Origin: JAAUUE01 sp943370025 | GTDB taxonomy: Bacteria; Cyanobacteriota; Cyanobacteriia; Cyanobacteriales; JAAUUE01 | Length of the DNA stretch: 64,000 bases | Assembly (NCBI GenBank): GCA_943370025.1 | Contig: CALRPI020000021.1 | Span: forward strand, 1-64,000 | Direction: 5' to 3' | Shown here: positions 1 through 7,764 of the stretch, piece by piece | Numbering within the stretch: position 1 is the first letter of the stretch | Layout of the letters: every line of letters begins with the position of its first letter | Program-made: the position numbers and the translations under genes | Notes under the pieces: generated by a model | Seen by the model: the letters and a program-made list of their open reading frames with translations, nothing else | Databases searched by the model: none | What the model was told of the DNA's origin: nothing

Positions 1-111
1 GAAGGGCGCGATGGAACCACACCGACCCATCCCGAACTCGGATGTGAAACGTTGCTGCGGCGAAGATACTTTGAGGGTTGCTTCACGGGACAATAGCTCC
101 ATGCCAGAACT
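1..111 (+). rRNA. rrf: 5S ribosomal RNA, 3' part (5' end outside window)
   Basis: The first ~110 bases carry the 5S core, including the conserved CCATCCCGAACTCGG block and the GAAAC loop, and end with a CCAGAAC segment that would pair with the missing 5' end. The gene enters the window from the left on the + strand, so an rRNA operon (16S-23S-5S) very probably lies just upstream. The exact 3' end is estimated from the pairing, not mapped. Confidence 0.93.
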
Positions 112-150
112 CTTTCTCTCTACCTATATTTACTAATTATATTTAACCGC

Positions 151-184
151 AAAGCTCCTGCATCTAACCATGTAGGAGCTTTTG
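151..184 (+). terminator. Rho-independent terminator after 5S rRNA
   Basis: An inverted repeat with arms AAGCTCCTGCAT / ATGTAGGAGCTT around a short loop is followed by TTTT. It stands ~40 bp after the 5S gene and nothing else is transcribed into it, so it most likely ends the rRNA operon transcript. Confidence 0.8.
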
Positions 185-214
185 GGTTGAGCTTTAGATT
201 GTTTACTTTTGATA

Positions 215-305
215 TAGTGGTCGCCGCTTTGATTAGGACGTTTTCGAGGGCGCGCGGAGCGCGCCCTCAAAAACATCCCTGTCCTAACTAGAATGGAGCT
301 TACTA
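215..305. mobile_element. 91-bp palindromic MITE, family C copy 1
   Basis: An imperfect full-length palindrome with a perfect GC-rich centre (GAGGGCGCGC...GCGCGCCCTC) and ends TAGT.GTCGCC / GAGCTTACTA. It is flanked by TA on both sides (213-214, 306-307). A second 91-bp copy at 43220-43310 has nearly the same sequence and a provable TA target duplication. No transposase is encoded, so it is non-autonomous. TA duplication suggests mobilisation by an IS630/Tc1-mariner-type transposase (inference). Confidence 0.8.
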
Positions 306-423
306 TATATACAATTATAGGTAGTTGAGCCTTTTCTTATAAATATATAGGCAGTCTAAGTTCAAATAGTTATTATAGAGAAGACTATCTGAGATCATCT
401 AACTTAGGAAAAGGTAGAATCTG

Positions 424-2922
424 ATGAATATCGAATTAAAGCTAAGTATAGCCGTAGCTCTTCTTCAGCAGCTAGGTAATGCTCTCTCTGATTTAGTTAA
501 TTCTTCTCCTGATGTATTTAATGATCCTGTGATCGCCTCTCGTCTGAAGGATTTTAGACAAGCCCATGAAACCGCAACCCAGCGTCTGATTAATCCTAGT
601 TTGTCGATCGCAACTCTGGGGACAACCTCTTCGGGGAAATCTACCATTGTGAATGCTCTCATGGGGCGGAGAATTGCGCCGATCGAAGCGGGGGAGATGA
701 GCGGGGGAGTTTTAACTTTACGGCATTCTGAGGAGCAGAAATTAATTATCGAGGCGACTGATGATGCAGTTTGGGAAACGGGAGAGTGGGTAGGATTGAG
801 TGATGAGGAGCTTTATCACAAAATTCAGGTGGTGATGAATACCTATCATCAATGCCGCCAGAAAAAGGAATATATTGCCCCGAAAATTACTGTAGCTGCT
901 CCCTTGTTTCCTGCCCGTGATGTGGGTTTGTCTGGGTTGCCGGAGGGGATTAATATTGAGTTTCTAGATTTGCCGGGATTGAAGTCGGTACAAGATCGGG
1001 CTAACTTGGCGGTGATTCAGCCGTTGGTAGGTAAGGCTTTTAGTCTGGTGGCGCTGGATTATTTGCAGGTTGATGAGGAACATCGCCAGAAATTGTTGGC
1101 AGAGTTAAAGCAGGTGGTGAACTATCTTCATGGGCGGACAAATTCCATGATTTTTATCTTAAATCGTGTGGATAATCGAGGCTCTGATGATTTGCCTGTG
1201 GAGGTACGTTTAGAGAGATTACGGGTTGAAATTAAGGATGTTTTAGAACTGGCAGATTTACCTGATGTGATCCCGTTTAATGCTCGACTTTTGTACTATG
1301 CCCAATGTGCTTGGGGAACGGCGGCTTTGAATAGTGCATCGGAGGTGGCTCCAGAGGTTCGATCGCAACTCCTCAAGGCATTTTTTCAAGATTGTGCAGC
1401 TATTATTCGAGATAAGACATCGGGCGATCGTAGTTTACGAGATTGGTTTCGCCAAATTGATGATAAGTTACAAGAAGGTCATCCGCCTGATGATTATCAA
1501 ATGCGAAGGATTATGTTCTATGCCCTAGAATGGAGCGGTGGCAAGGCTCTATGGAACTGCCTCAGAACAAGAATTCAAGGCTCTTTCTCAGAGTTAGTAA
1601 TCTTACCTAATTTGTTAGATGTTTTTAGTAATTTCGATGCTTTAACAGGAAGCCTTGATATTCTAATTGAAACTAGAAAAATTCTCAATCAAGATCAAGT
1701 GGAAGCGGAACGAAATAGAATTACTACAATTCGTCAAAATCTCCAAAAAAATATCAGAAAAATTAATAATGATTTTCAAAAGGAGGTCAGAGACTATATA
1801 GAAGCATTGAAAACGGACGATATTAAAAGAAGAGACAAAGTTCAGGGAGATGCTAAAAAAAAGGGACGAAAGGGATTTTTAGAGATTTTTAAAACAGTGG
1901 CGGATGTACAGGGAGATTTAACTACGTCTTTAATAAGTCCTGTTCGTGATGCTCTTCAAGACCATCAGAAGAATTATGATTTAGAAGAGAAACTAAAAGA
2001 ATTTATTGCTCCTCCTTTAGCAAAGGATATTATTAAAACCCTTAATGAAGTTAAGCCTAGAATAAATAAATTTTCTGCTCAGTCAGAGTCGCTATATCGG
2101 CGGGTTCGGGCTGATGATGAGACAGGAAAAAGAGAACTAGGGCATGATGAAAGATATTTTAGATTGTTTTATCATACAATGCGCCAAGCAATGACAGCTA
2201 GGGCAGAGTTCTTCCTACAGACAAGAGTAAAACTATTTGAAGTAGCTTTGCAGTCTTTAGTGGATGAGCAACTGAGGCGATTACAAGTTTCCTTATCCGA
2301 GCGTGAATTATCCTCGATTGATTTGGAACAAGCTGCTATTAGTGATCTACGAAAAAAATTATCTGAAAATCTACCAACTCTACCTGAAAAGTTTTTTGAA
2401 TTTGCTAACACGATTAAACAAAGTAATACAAAAATATCAGAGGTTATTGGTATAGAGACTTATATTGAAGAAATTTCTAAAACAAGATATGAAAATCGAA
2501 AGGAATATTATACAGAAGGCTCTTGTTTCAAATCAACTGAAATGAGAATAAAATCTGTACCTGTAACTTATACTGAGCGAGAAAAGAAAATTAGGGATAA
2601 ACATGGAGATGTAGAATATGCCGAGCTTTGTTTACCATCTATATCATCAATGACAAAAGAATGGGCAGAAGGGATTGCCAAGAAAAAAGAAGATTTGTGG
2701 GATATTTTGTGTGAGTGGATTCTTAAGCGCCTAGACTCCGTTAATGAGTTGTTTGAAGAGTCAGTTATCGATATTACTAATTTAGCTGAACGCGCCTTAA
2801 ATGAGCAGTTAAAGTTTATTGAATCTGATTTTGAGCAGCAAAGACAATTATGGCATAGCTTTGGAATTGAGAAACGTAAAGTTGATGAGAATCGGAAAAA
2901 TCTAGAAAATGAATTTAGGTAA
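424..2922 (+). CDS. Dynamin-like large GTPase
   Basis: An 832-aa protein with a complete GTPase core near the N-terminus: P-loop GTTSSGKS (residues 66-73), G3 motif DLPG (182-185) and G4 motif NRVD (247-250). A long helical, charged stalk-like C-terminal half follows, as in the bacterial dynamin-like family, whose members hydrolyse GTP to bend or fuse membranes. No transmembrane span is obvious in this protein. It leads a same-strand cluster with two genes that do contain hydrophobic segments (2989-3897, 3918-5270). The region is visibly AT-rich relative to the housekeeping genes, suggesting an accessory origin. Function in membrane remodelling or defence is inference; GTPase assignment is firm. 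Confidence 0.85.
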   Translation: MNIELKLSIAVALLQQLGNALSDLVNSSPDVFNDPVIASRLKDFRQAHETATQRLINPSLSIATLGTTSSGKSTIVNALMGRRIAPIEAGEMSGGVLTLRHSEEQKLIIEATDDAVWETGEWVGLSDEELYHKIQVVMNTYHQCRQKKEYIAPKITVAAPLFPARDVGLSGLPEGINIEFLDLPGLKSVQDRANLAVIQPLVGKAFSLVALDYLQVDEEHRQKLLAELKQVVNYLHGRTNSMIFILNRVDNRGSDDLPVEVRLERLRVEIKDVLELADLPDVIPFNARLLYYAQCAWGTAALNSASEVAPEVRSQLLKAFFQDCAAIIRDKTSGDRSLRDWFRQIDDKLQEGHPPDDYQMRRIMFYALEWSGGKALWNCLRTRIQGSFSELVILPNLLDVFSNFDALTGSLDILIETRKILNQDQVEAERNRITTIRQNLQKNIRKINNDFQKEVRDYIEALKTDDIKRRDKVQGDAKKKGRKGFLEIFKTVADVQGDLTTSLISPVRDALQDHQKNYDLEEKLKEFIAPPLAKDIIKTLNEVKPRINKFSAQSESLYRRVRADDETGKRELGHDERYFRLFYHTMRQAMTARAEFFLQTRVKLFEVALQSLVDEQLRRLQVSLSERELSSIDLEQAAISDLRKKLSENLPTLPEKFFEFANTIKQSNTKISEVIGIETYIEEISKTRYENRKEYYTEGSCFKSTEMRIKSVPVTYTEREKKIRDKHGDVEYAELCLPSISSMTKEWAEGIAKKKEDLWDILCEWILKRLDSVNELFEESVIDITNLAERALNEQLKFIESDFEQQRQLWHSFGIEKRKVDENRKNLENEFR

Positions 2923-2988
2923 TTATAGTAACTAGAAATTTCTTCTCGAAATTTAATGTAATAGGTTAATCCACCACATAGTAAGAAA

Positions 2989-3897
2989 ATGACTAAATTC
3001 ACTCAGATATTTAATGGTATAGCTAATGATATTGAGTCTGAAATTATGTATGGAGATGAAACTAGAGTTGGATTTGATCATAAATTAGAAACGGCTATTA
3101 TAGCTTGGTGCAATCAGATTGTACCTTCATTAGAAAAACAAAGAGTAGAAAGATATATTTTACAACGATTGCAATATTATGGAGTAAAAGATGTAGGATA
3201 TTTGCTCTATGAAGAGTGGGAACCTAAAAAGATTATGGGTATGGATTGGAGAATCACATTATTATTTAAATATGCTCAAAATATCTTTAATAAATTGAAT
3301 ATAGCTAACGGCAGTACAGAAATCATTGTATTTATTGCTTTAGTAATTACAGCAGTTAGTTATTTTATTTGTAATTCTAACAAACCTCAAGAACTAGAGC
3401 CTACAAAACTGTCCCAATCAGTACAGCCACCTCCTGCATCAATTCCTCAGTATGAGACTAAAACAGTATATCCACCAGCAACGACTGTAAATCCACCAGT
3501 ACAATCAACATATTCTGATGTTAAATATTTACTGATTTTAGTTGTTTCTGCCACACAACAATTAGTTATTAATTCCCTTAAAGAGAAAAGAAAAATAGAT
3601 TATGAAAATTATGAGCTACTCTACAAGGGAACACAATATTTATGTCAAGGTATTAAAAGTGACTTGAAATCTAAGCTCGATCGAGTAGATCAATACTCTT
3701 CTAAAGATGAATCAGAGTACGATGTTTATTTAATTACAATCGAATTAGAGCAAGCTAATCAAGGATTTGATAAAGGAGTTAATCAACTCGATCGCTATGA
3801 TGCCTTTCGTGAATTACCAGATTTAGATTATAAAGTTGAAGTTTCTGAGCGATTGAAGATGGAAGCTTATGCAGATTTCGATGTTTACGTGCGGTAA
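2989..3897 (+). CDS. Unrecognised single-span membrane protein, dynamin-cluster gene 2
   Basis: I do not recognise a family. The 302-aa protein has a ~105-residue hydrophilic N-terminal part, one clear transmembrane segment (about residues 110-129, IIVFIALVITAVSYF), a proline-rich linker (about 146-171) and a charged C-terminal domain of ~125 residues. It begins 66 bp after the dynamin-like GTPase and ends 20 bp before the next gene, which has an AGGAG ribosome site, so the three probably form one operon. Composition is strikingly AT-rich. It could tether the GTPase to a membrane, but nothing in the sequence proves it. Confidence 0.75.
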   Translation: MTKFTQIFNGIANDIESEIMYGDETRVGFDHKLETAIIAWCNQIVPSLEKQRVERYILQRLQYYGVKDVGYLLYEEWEPKKIMGMDWRITLLFKYAQNIFNKLNIANGSTEIIVFIALVITAVSYFICNSNKPQELEPTKLSQSVQPPPASIPQYETKTVYPPATTVNPPVQSTYSDVKYLLILVVSATQQLVINSLKEKRKIDYENYELLYKGTQYLCQGIKSDLKSKLDRVDQYSSKDESEYDVYLITIELEQANQGFDKGVNQLDRYDAFRELPDLDYKVEVSERLKMEAYADFDVYVR

Positions 3898-3917
3898 ATT
3901 AATCAGGAGCCGATAAA

Positions 3918-5270
3918 ATGCAGATTCCCACAACCCTTTTATTAGAAAATCCAGAGATTATGAAGGGCTTATTGAATGGAGAACTTGTCCGTTATGGTAG
4001 TGTAATTCGGCAGGCGATGGGAACAGAAGGTGCTGGGCAAATTGTTAAACACTTGGCAGAAAACCCCGGAATTACCAGCCAATTAATCACTAAAGGTGTA
4101 GGAGTAGCTGCTGCTCCTCAAATTGGAGTTCCTATTATTGCCGCCGAGCTTGTGGGGAATACAATCAGTCAGGTAACAACCTACAACCAATTAGCAGGAA
4201 TTACCCAGAGCTTATCTCAAGTCATGGGACTAACCCAAATCGCTGCCGGAGCAAGCGTCTTAAACCTTGGGATTAGTATTGCTGGCTTTGCTTATATGGG
4301 CTACAAACTGCACCAAGTTCAAAAATCTTTAGGCTATCTCCAACAAACAATGGATGCTGGATTTACCAGAGTAGAAACTAGATTAGATATGATTAGTGAT
4401 CAAGTTAATCAAGGTTTTGTGATTGTCCTTAAGGGTTTGAATCATCTGGACGATCGCCTGACTAATATTTCAGGAGAACTAACTTATTTGTATCTCTTAG
4501 TTCAAGATAGTAGACAAAAGCAAGAAAGCATCGCTAAGTCAATTTCTAACCTCCACAAAGCCGTATTAATTAAAGAAATTTCTAGCTTACAAGCAGAATT
4601 AAACGACTTAAAGCGGTTTCCCAATGAATCTACCAGACAAGCATTAAAAACCGCTTCTAGGGTGCGCTTATTTCTGGGTAGTCAAGCCCTGCAATCAACC
4701 CCAGAACTAGAAGCAGAACTAATGTTAAACACTGATATCGCTATTCAAGGATGGGCAGTAGCAACTGCGACTGAGGCACACTTATTATTAGAAATCGGAC
4801 AATATCAAGAAGCTCGCCAACTATTAGCTGAAGAAGTCCAAAAATTTCAGAGAGTTGCCCACAATTGGGGACAGCAACTAATTAATAATAATTCTCCTGC
4901 TCTCAGTACAGCTTACAGATTTAGCGCTACTCCCTTTAAGGGCTATATCCAGCCAGAAAGAGTTGCTAGAATTACAGGAATTTCTGGTCAGGACACCCAG
5001 TTAACCACAGATCAAATTAGACAAAAAAAGAATCAAGCCGATGTTGAGTTTGAAATGTCCTACGCACCCCAAAGATATAATCAAAATTGGCTGTATCAAC
5101 AAATAGCCCTAGCAGAATACCTAGATACTCTCAGTGAATTAACTGCCAGATTGGACACACTACAAGATTTTGCAGCACTGTGTGAAAATACGGGAGTAAA
5201 AAGTAGTAAAGAGCTATTGCCTGATATCAACTCCAAGCCGGGTTTACATCTTTTACCTATTTGTGAATAG
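3918..5270 (+). CDS. Unrecognised protein with hydrophobic segment and coiled coil, dynamin-cluster gene 3
   Basis: A 450-aa protein of unknown family. The first ~130 residues are rich in Gly/Ala/Ile/Val and end in a likely membrane-inserting segment (about 104-128). A heptad-like region (about 130-235) predicts a coiled coil, and the rest is helical, with a QYQEARQLLAEEV stretch resembling a single TPR helix pair. The AGGAG ribosome site lies 11 nt before the ATG. It ends at a TAG that is in the same frame as a following TPR-coding stretch, so its natural C-terminus may have been longer. The hydrophobic region plus coiled coil recalls membrane-active proteins, but that is inference. Confidence 0.75.
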   Translation: MQIPTTLLLENPEIMKGLLNGELVRYGSVIRQAMGTEGAGQIVKHLAENPGITSQLITKGVGVAAAPQIGVPIIAAELVGNTISQVTTYNQLAGITQSLSQVMGLTQIAAGASVLNLGISIAGFAYMGYKLHQVQKSLGYLQQTMDAGFTRVETRLDMISDQVNQGFVIVLKGLNHLDDRLTNISGELTYLYLLVQDSRQKQESIAKSISNLHKAVLIKEISSLQAELNDLKRFPNESTRQALKTASRVRLFLGSQALQSTPELEAELMLNTDIAIQGWAVATATEAHLLLEIGQYQEARQLLAEEVQKFQRVAHNWGQQLINNNSPALSTAYRFSATPFKGYIQPERVARITGISGQDTQLTTDQIRQKKNQADVEFEMSYAPQRYNQNWLYQQIALAEYLDTLSELTARLDTLQDFAALCENTGVKSSKELLPDINSKPGLHLLPICE

Positions 5271-5537
5271 TCATTAACAAATAATCGATCGGCATTAGAG
5301 ATTTTCAGAGAAATTGGCGATCGCCCCAACGAGGCTGAAGCCCTGAAGAATTTGGCAGAACTACCTCAAGCCCTAGGTGAAATAGAGGAGGCAAGAGATT
5401 ATTGTCAGCAGGCGTTGGTGCTAGCGATCGAGTTAGGGATTCCCCTAGCGGCAGAGTGTGAGGCTCTGCTATTGAAGATTGAAAACGAATTACTGAAAAT
5501 ATCAGGAGGTAATAGTGATAGTAAAGAGGATGATTAA
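5271..5537 (+). pseudogene. TPR-coding remnant in frame behind a TAG
   Basis: Directly after the TAG of the preceding gene, in the same frame, an open stretch of 88 codons encodes a typical cyanobacterial tetratricopeptide motif (ALEIFREIGDRPNEAEAL, then LGEIEEARDYCQQALVLA). It stops with TAA touching the hicA ATG. No ATG with a ribosome site begins it; the first possible start is a TTG at 5352. Either it is the C-terminal part of the preceding gene separated by a nonsense mutation, or the tail of a lost TPR gene that happens to be in frame. Confidence 0.6.
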
Positions 5538-5804
5538 ATGAGCCAGCAAGACAAACTGCTGATCAAAATATTGCGGGGAAACTCTGATGCAAATATTCCC
5601 TTTGACCAACTATGTCAACTCCTATCTAGCCTAGATTTTGCAGAACGTATCCGTGGCAGCCATCATATTTTTTCCAAGGCAGGAATTGAAGAAATCCTGA
5701 ATCTTCAACCCCTTCAGGGAAAAGCCAAAGCCTATCCGGTTAAGCAAGTTCGGACTATGATCTTGAAATATCGAATGGGAGGACATAATGACAATTCGCT
5801 ATGA
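5538..5804 (+). CDS. hicA: HicA-family mRNA interferase toxin
   Basis: An 88-aa protein of the HicA/YcfA family: a small dsRBD-like fold with the catalytic-His region RGSHHIF (about residues 39-45) and the C-terminal PVKQVRTMI segment typical of the family. HicA toxins cleave mRNA at the ribosome. The gene overlaps hicB by 17 nt and starts immediately after the TAA of the TPR remnant, so it may be cotranscribed with the dynamin cluster. It is a little longer than the minimal 60-80 aa HicA. Confidence 0.85.
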   Translation: MSQQDKLLIKILRGNSDANIPFDQLCQLLSSLDFAERIRGSHHIFSKAGIEEILNLQPLQGKAKAYPVKQVRTMILKYRMGGHNDNSL

Positions 5805-6006
5805 AATGATTTTGTACGGTCGTGAAGTAGATCAAGTCTTTATTGCCGAAGTTCCTGAACTGCCGGGCTGTGCAGCCGATGGTGCAACCTACCAAGAAGC
5901 AGTCCAAAACGCCGAAACCATTATCCAAGAATGGATTGAAATTGCTACGGAATTGGGACGATCGATCCCCGAACCGAAAGGTCGCTTACTATTCGCCTAT
6001 CTCTAG
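5788..6006 (+). CDS. hicB: HicB-family antitoxin
   Basis: A 72-aa HicB-fold protein: YEMILYGREVDQVFIAEVPELPGC is the usual partial RNase H-like fold, followed by the amphipathic NAETIIQEWIE helix. It starts inside the end of hicA (17-nt overlap), the standard coupled arrangement, and should neutralise HicA by direct binding. There is no visible C-terminal DNA-binding domain (no HTH or RHH), so autoregulation would need another factor or the complex itself. Confidence 0.87.
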   Translation: MTIRYEMILYGREVDQVFIAEVPELPGCAADGATYQEAVQNAETIIQEWIEIATELGRSIPEPKGRLLFAYL

Positions 6007-6016
6007 AGTAGGATAA

Positions 6017-7201
6017 CTACTCTAGAGATAGTTCTCCTCCCCAGCGTTCTTGGGGCAAGAACGCCCGATCGCGCGGAATTGGGGCAACGGGTTCTGTGAG
6101 GGTAAAATTTCCAGCGAGGATCCATTGTTTGAGTTCTTCGGCTACTTGATGCGATCGCGAAATACTTGCCAAGGGAGCTACCCGGATCGTCTTGCCATTG
6201 ATGGTCATTTTACCGGATTTTAGCTGAGCGTAGGTGACTAAGCCAAAGGTGGGGCGGACTCGGCGGGGAATGGAAAAATCTACGACTGGAGCTACGACTT
6301 CTGTGTCTTGTACTGCACAATACTTAATCACCTCTGGAGTTAACACCGGCAAGGGGACTCCTACCCCCAACATTAAGGAAGAGCCATAGTTTTTGAAATA
6401 GCAACCCCGCACCCATTTCGTATTCATGGCTTTGGCATCGCCGATTAGAGCCAAAGTAGCAGCGGGTCCAATGGGAGTGTGATTATCTAACCGCTTTTGC
6501 AATGGAAAATGCTGGGTTCCCTCCCAAGTGACATAGCCGATCGCACCCCCCAGAAAAATCCGTGTGCCTACACCGATTAAATTAAGATCGGGATCATTCA
6601 ATAAAGGAGAAATTGCCCCCGGATTAGAGAAAACGGCATTGCCCAACTGGGGTTGTAAAGGTCCTAAATAGGTGAATAGGGGGTGATCGCCGCCATTGAC
6701 CCCGACGATGAAATTTTGGTACAAATTCCGGGGATTGTAGAGATAAAACTGATTAATTCGATCTTTGGTAATGTTAGTTTCTAGGCTAGAGCGGGGATAA
6801 CAATCGGTAACCTGCCCGATCGCCCGCAGTGGTACAGCCCGACCAGCAATTAGATCCTCAATCACATGACCCCCGCCCCGCTCTCGAAAATCTTCCCCCT
6901 CCAGGACTTCGTTGATCTGGGTTGCTCCTAAATATAAATCCACAGCCCCGAACCCTGCATAGGCTGAGACACCATCTAGCCAACAAGAACGAATATTAAT
7001 TGGCGGATCCGTATGTCCTAGGTTAATAATTGCCCCAGAGGATTCCATGGGTTCAAAAGTCCCCGTGGTCACCACATCTACTTGGGAAGCAATCGCCTCC
7101 CACCCCAACTCCTTAACCCGTGTCTTCACCTCTGCTACTGTCCACACTACCACTTGGTGCTGGCGAATTTTTTCATTGATTTCTGCAATAGTCCGTAACA
7201 C
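6017..7201 (-). CDS. Homocysteine biosynthesis protein (DUF39 / HcyBio family)
   Basis: A 394-aa protein that matches the DUF39 family along its length (VDVVTTGTFEPMESSGAIIN, GHTDPPINIR, GVNGGDHPLFTYLGPLQP). In methanogens family members convert aspartate semialdehyde to homocysteine by a sulfur-transfer reaction that uses conserved cysteines; Cys73 and Cys134 are candidates here. No CBS or NIL/ferredoxin partner domain is fused. It is convergent with hicB, with 10 bp between the stop codons. The role in cyanobacteria is inferred from family. Confidence 0.85.
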   Translation of the reverse strand: MLRTIAEINEKIRQHQVVVWTVAEVKTRVKELGWEAIASQVDVVTTGTFEPMESSGAIINLGHTDPPINIRSCWLDGVSAYAGFGAVDLYLGATQINEVLEGEDFRERGGGHVIEDLIAGRAVPLRAIGQVTDCYPRSSLETNITKDRINQFYLYNPRNLYQNFIVGVNGGDHPLFTYLGPLQPQLGNAVFSNPGAISPLLNDPDLNLIGVGTRIFLGGAIGYVTWEGTQHFPLQKRLDNHTPIGPAATLALIGDAKAMNTKWVRGCYFKNYGSSLMLGVGVPLPVLTPEVIKYCAVQDTEVVAPVVDFSIPRRVRPTFGLVTYAQLKSGKMTINGKTIRVAPLASISRSHQVAEELKQWILAGNFTLTEPVAPIPRDRAFLPQERWGGELSLE

Positions 7202-7373
7202 GGGATATCTCCTTTATTTATGTGCCAGTAGTTATGTGCCAGCTATGAACTAGGCAGATCCCCTAGCGAATAAACTATACTATTTCTAAGGTGGTTGCAG
7301 AGAAAACCTTGATCTCAACCCCACTAAATTCAGGATTTTTGCATCTTCAACACTATTTTTAATAGTGACATTA

Positions 7374-7453
7374 GAGACTATTTATAAAGTCTGATTTTGC
7401 GCCCCCGGCGGTGGCGCAAAATCAGACCTTCTAACCACTTTATAAATGACCTC
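7374..7453. mobile_element. 80-bp palindromic MITE, family A copy 1
   Basis: Ends GAGACTATTTATAAAG / CTTTATAAATGACCTC with a GC-rich palindromic core. It is flanked by TTA on both sides (7371-7373 and 7454-7456), a 3-bp target-site-duplication signature also seen at copies 13453-13532 (TAA/TAA) and 34018-34097 (TTA/TTA). Confidence 0.82.
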
Positions 7454-7510
7454 TTAGTAGGACATTCTTGAGAATTTGAGAGTGCCACCCCCAATCGCTC
7501 CTACAGCAAT

Positions 7511-7544
7511 TTGAGAGTGGGTGGCTACAGCCACCCACTCTCAA
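7511..7544. repeat. Palindrome, family E copy 1
   Basis: A perfect inverted repeat with arms built on GAGAGTGGGTGGCT / AGCCACCCACTCTC. Variants of the same palindrome recur at 33085-33114 and 54256-54289, so it is a dispersed repeat and not a gene-specific terminator. Confidence 0.7.
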
Positions 7545-7764
7545 GCCCAACATTGATAGGACTTTCAATATTTGTAATGTGTTTCATTTGAACGCAAAGT
7601 GCTGTAACTTCTTTGGAGCTAATATATACATGTTCCTCTTTTTCCTCTGTTCCTGTGTTGCCCTAATGATATTTTCTAAGTTATTTTCATTCTAAGGATT
7701 GTGGCTATCCCCTTTGTCTATCCACCGTAATTGGTGTAGCTTAATTTAGAGAGGTTTAATTCCT

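Larger units (their letters stand above)
7202..7764. other. Intergenic region with MITE and palindrome
   Basis: This 563-bp stretch between the divergent DUF39 and cyclase genes contains no credible gene. It holds one 80-bp family A palindromic element and one family E palindrome, and presumably the promoters of both flanking genes, none of which I could place securely. Confidence 0.6.

Noticed and set aside
5538..6006. hicAB as part of a new dynamin-linked toxin system
   Set aside because: hicAB is a common independent module, and the TPR remnant before it shows this junction is rearranged; adjacency alone is weak evidence.
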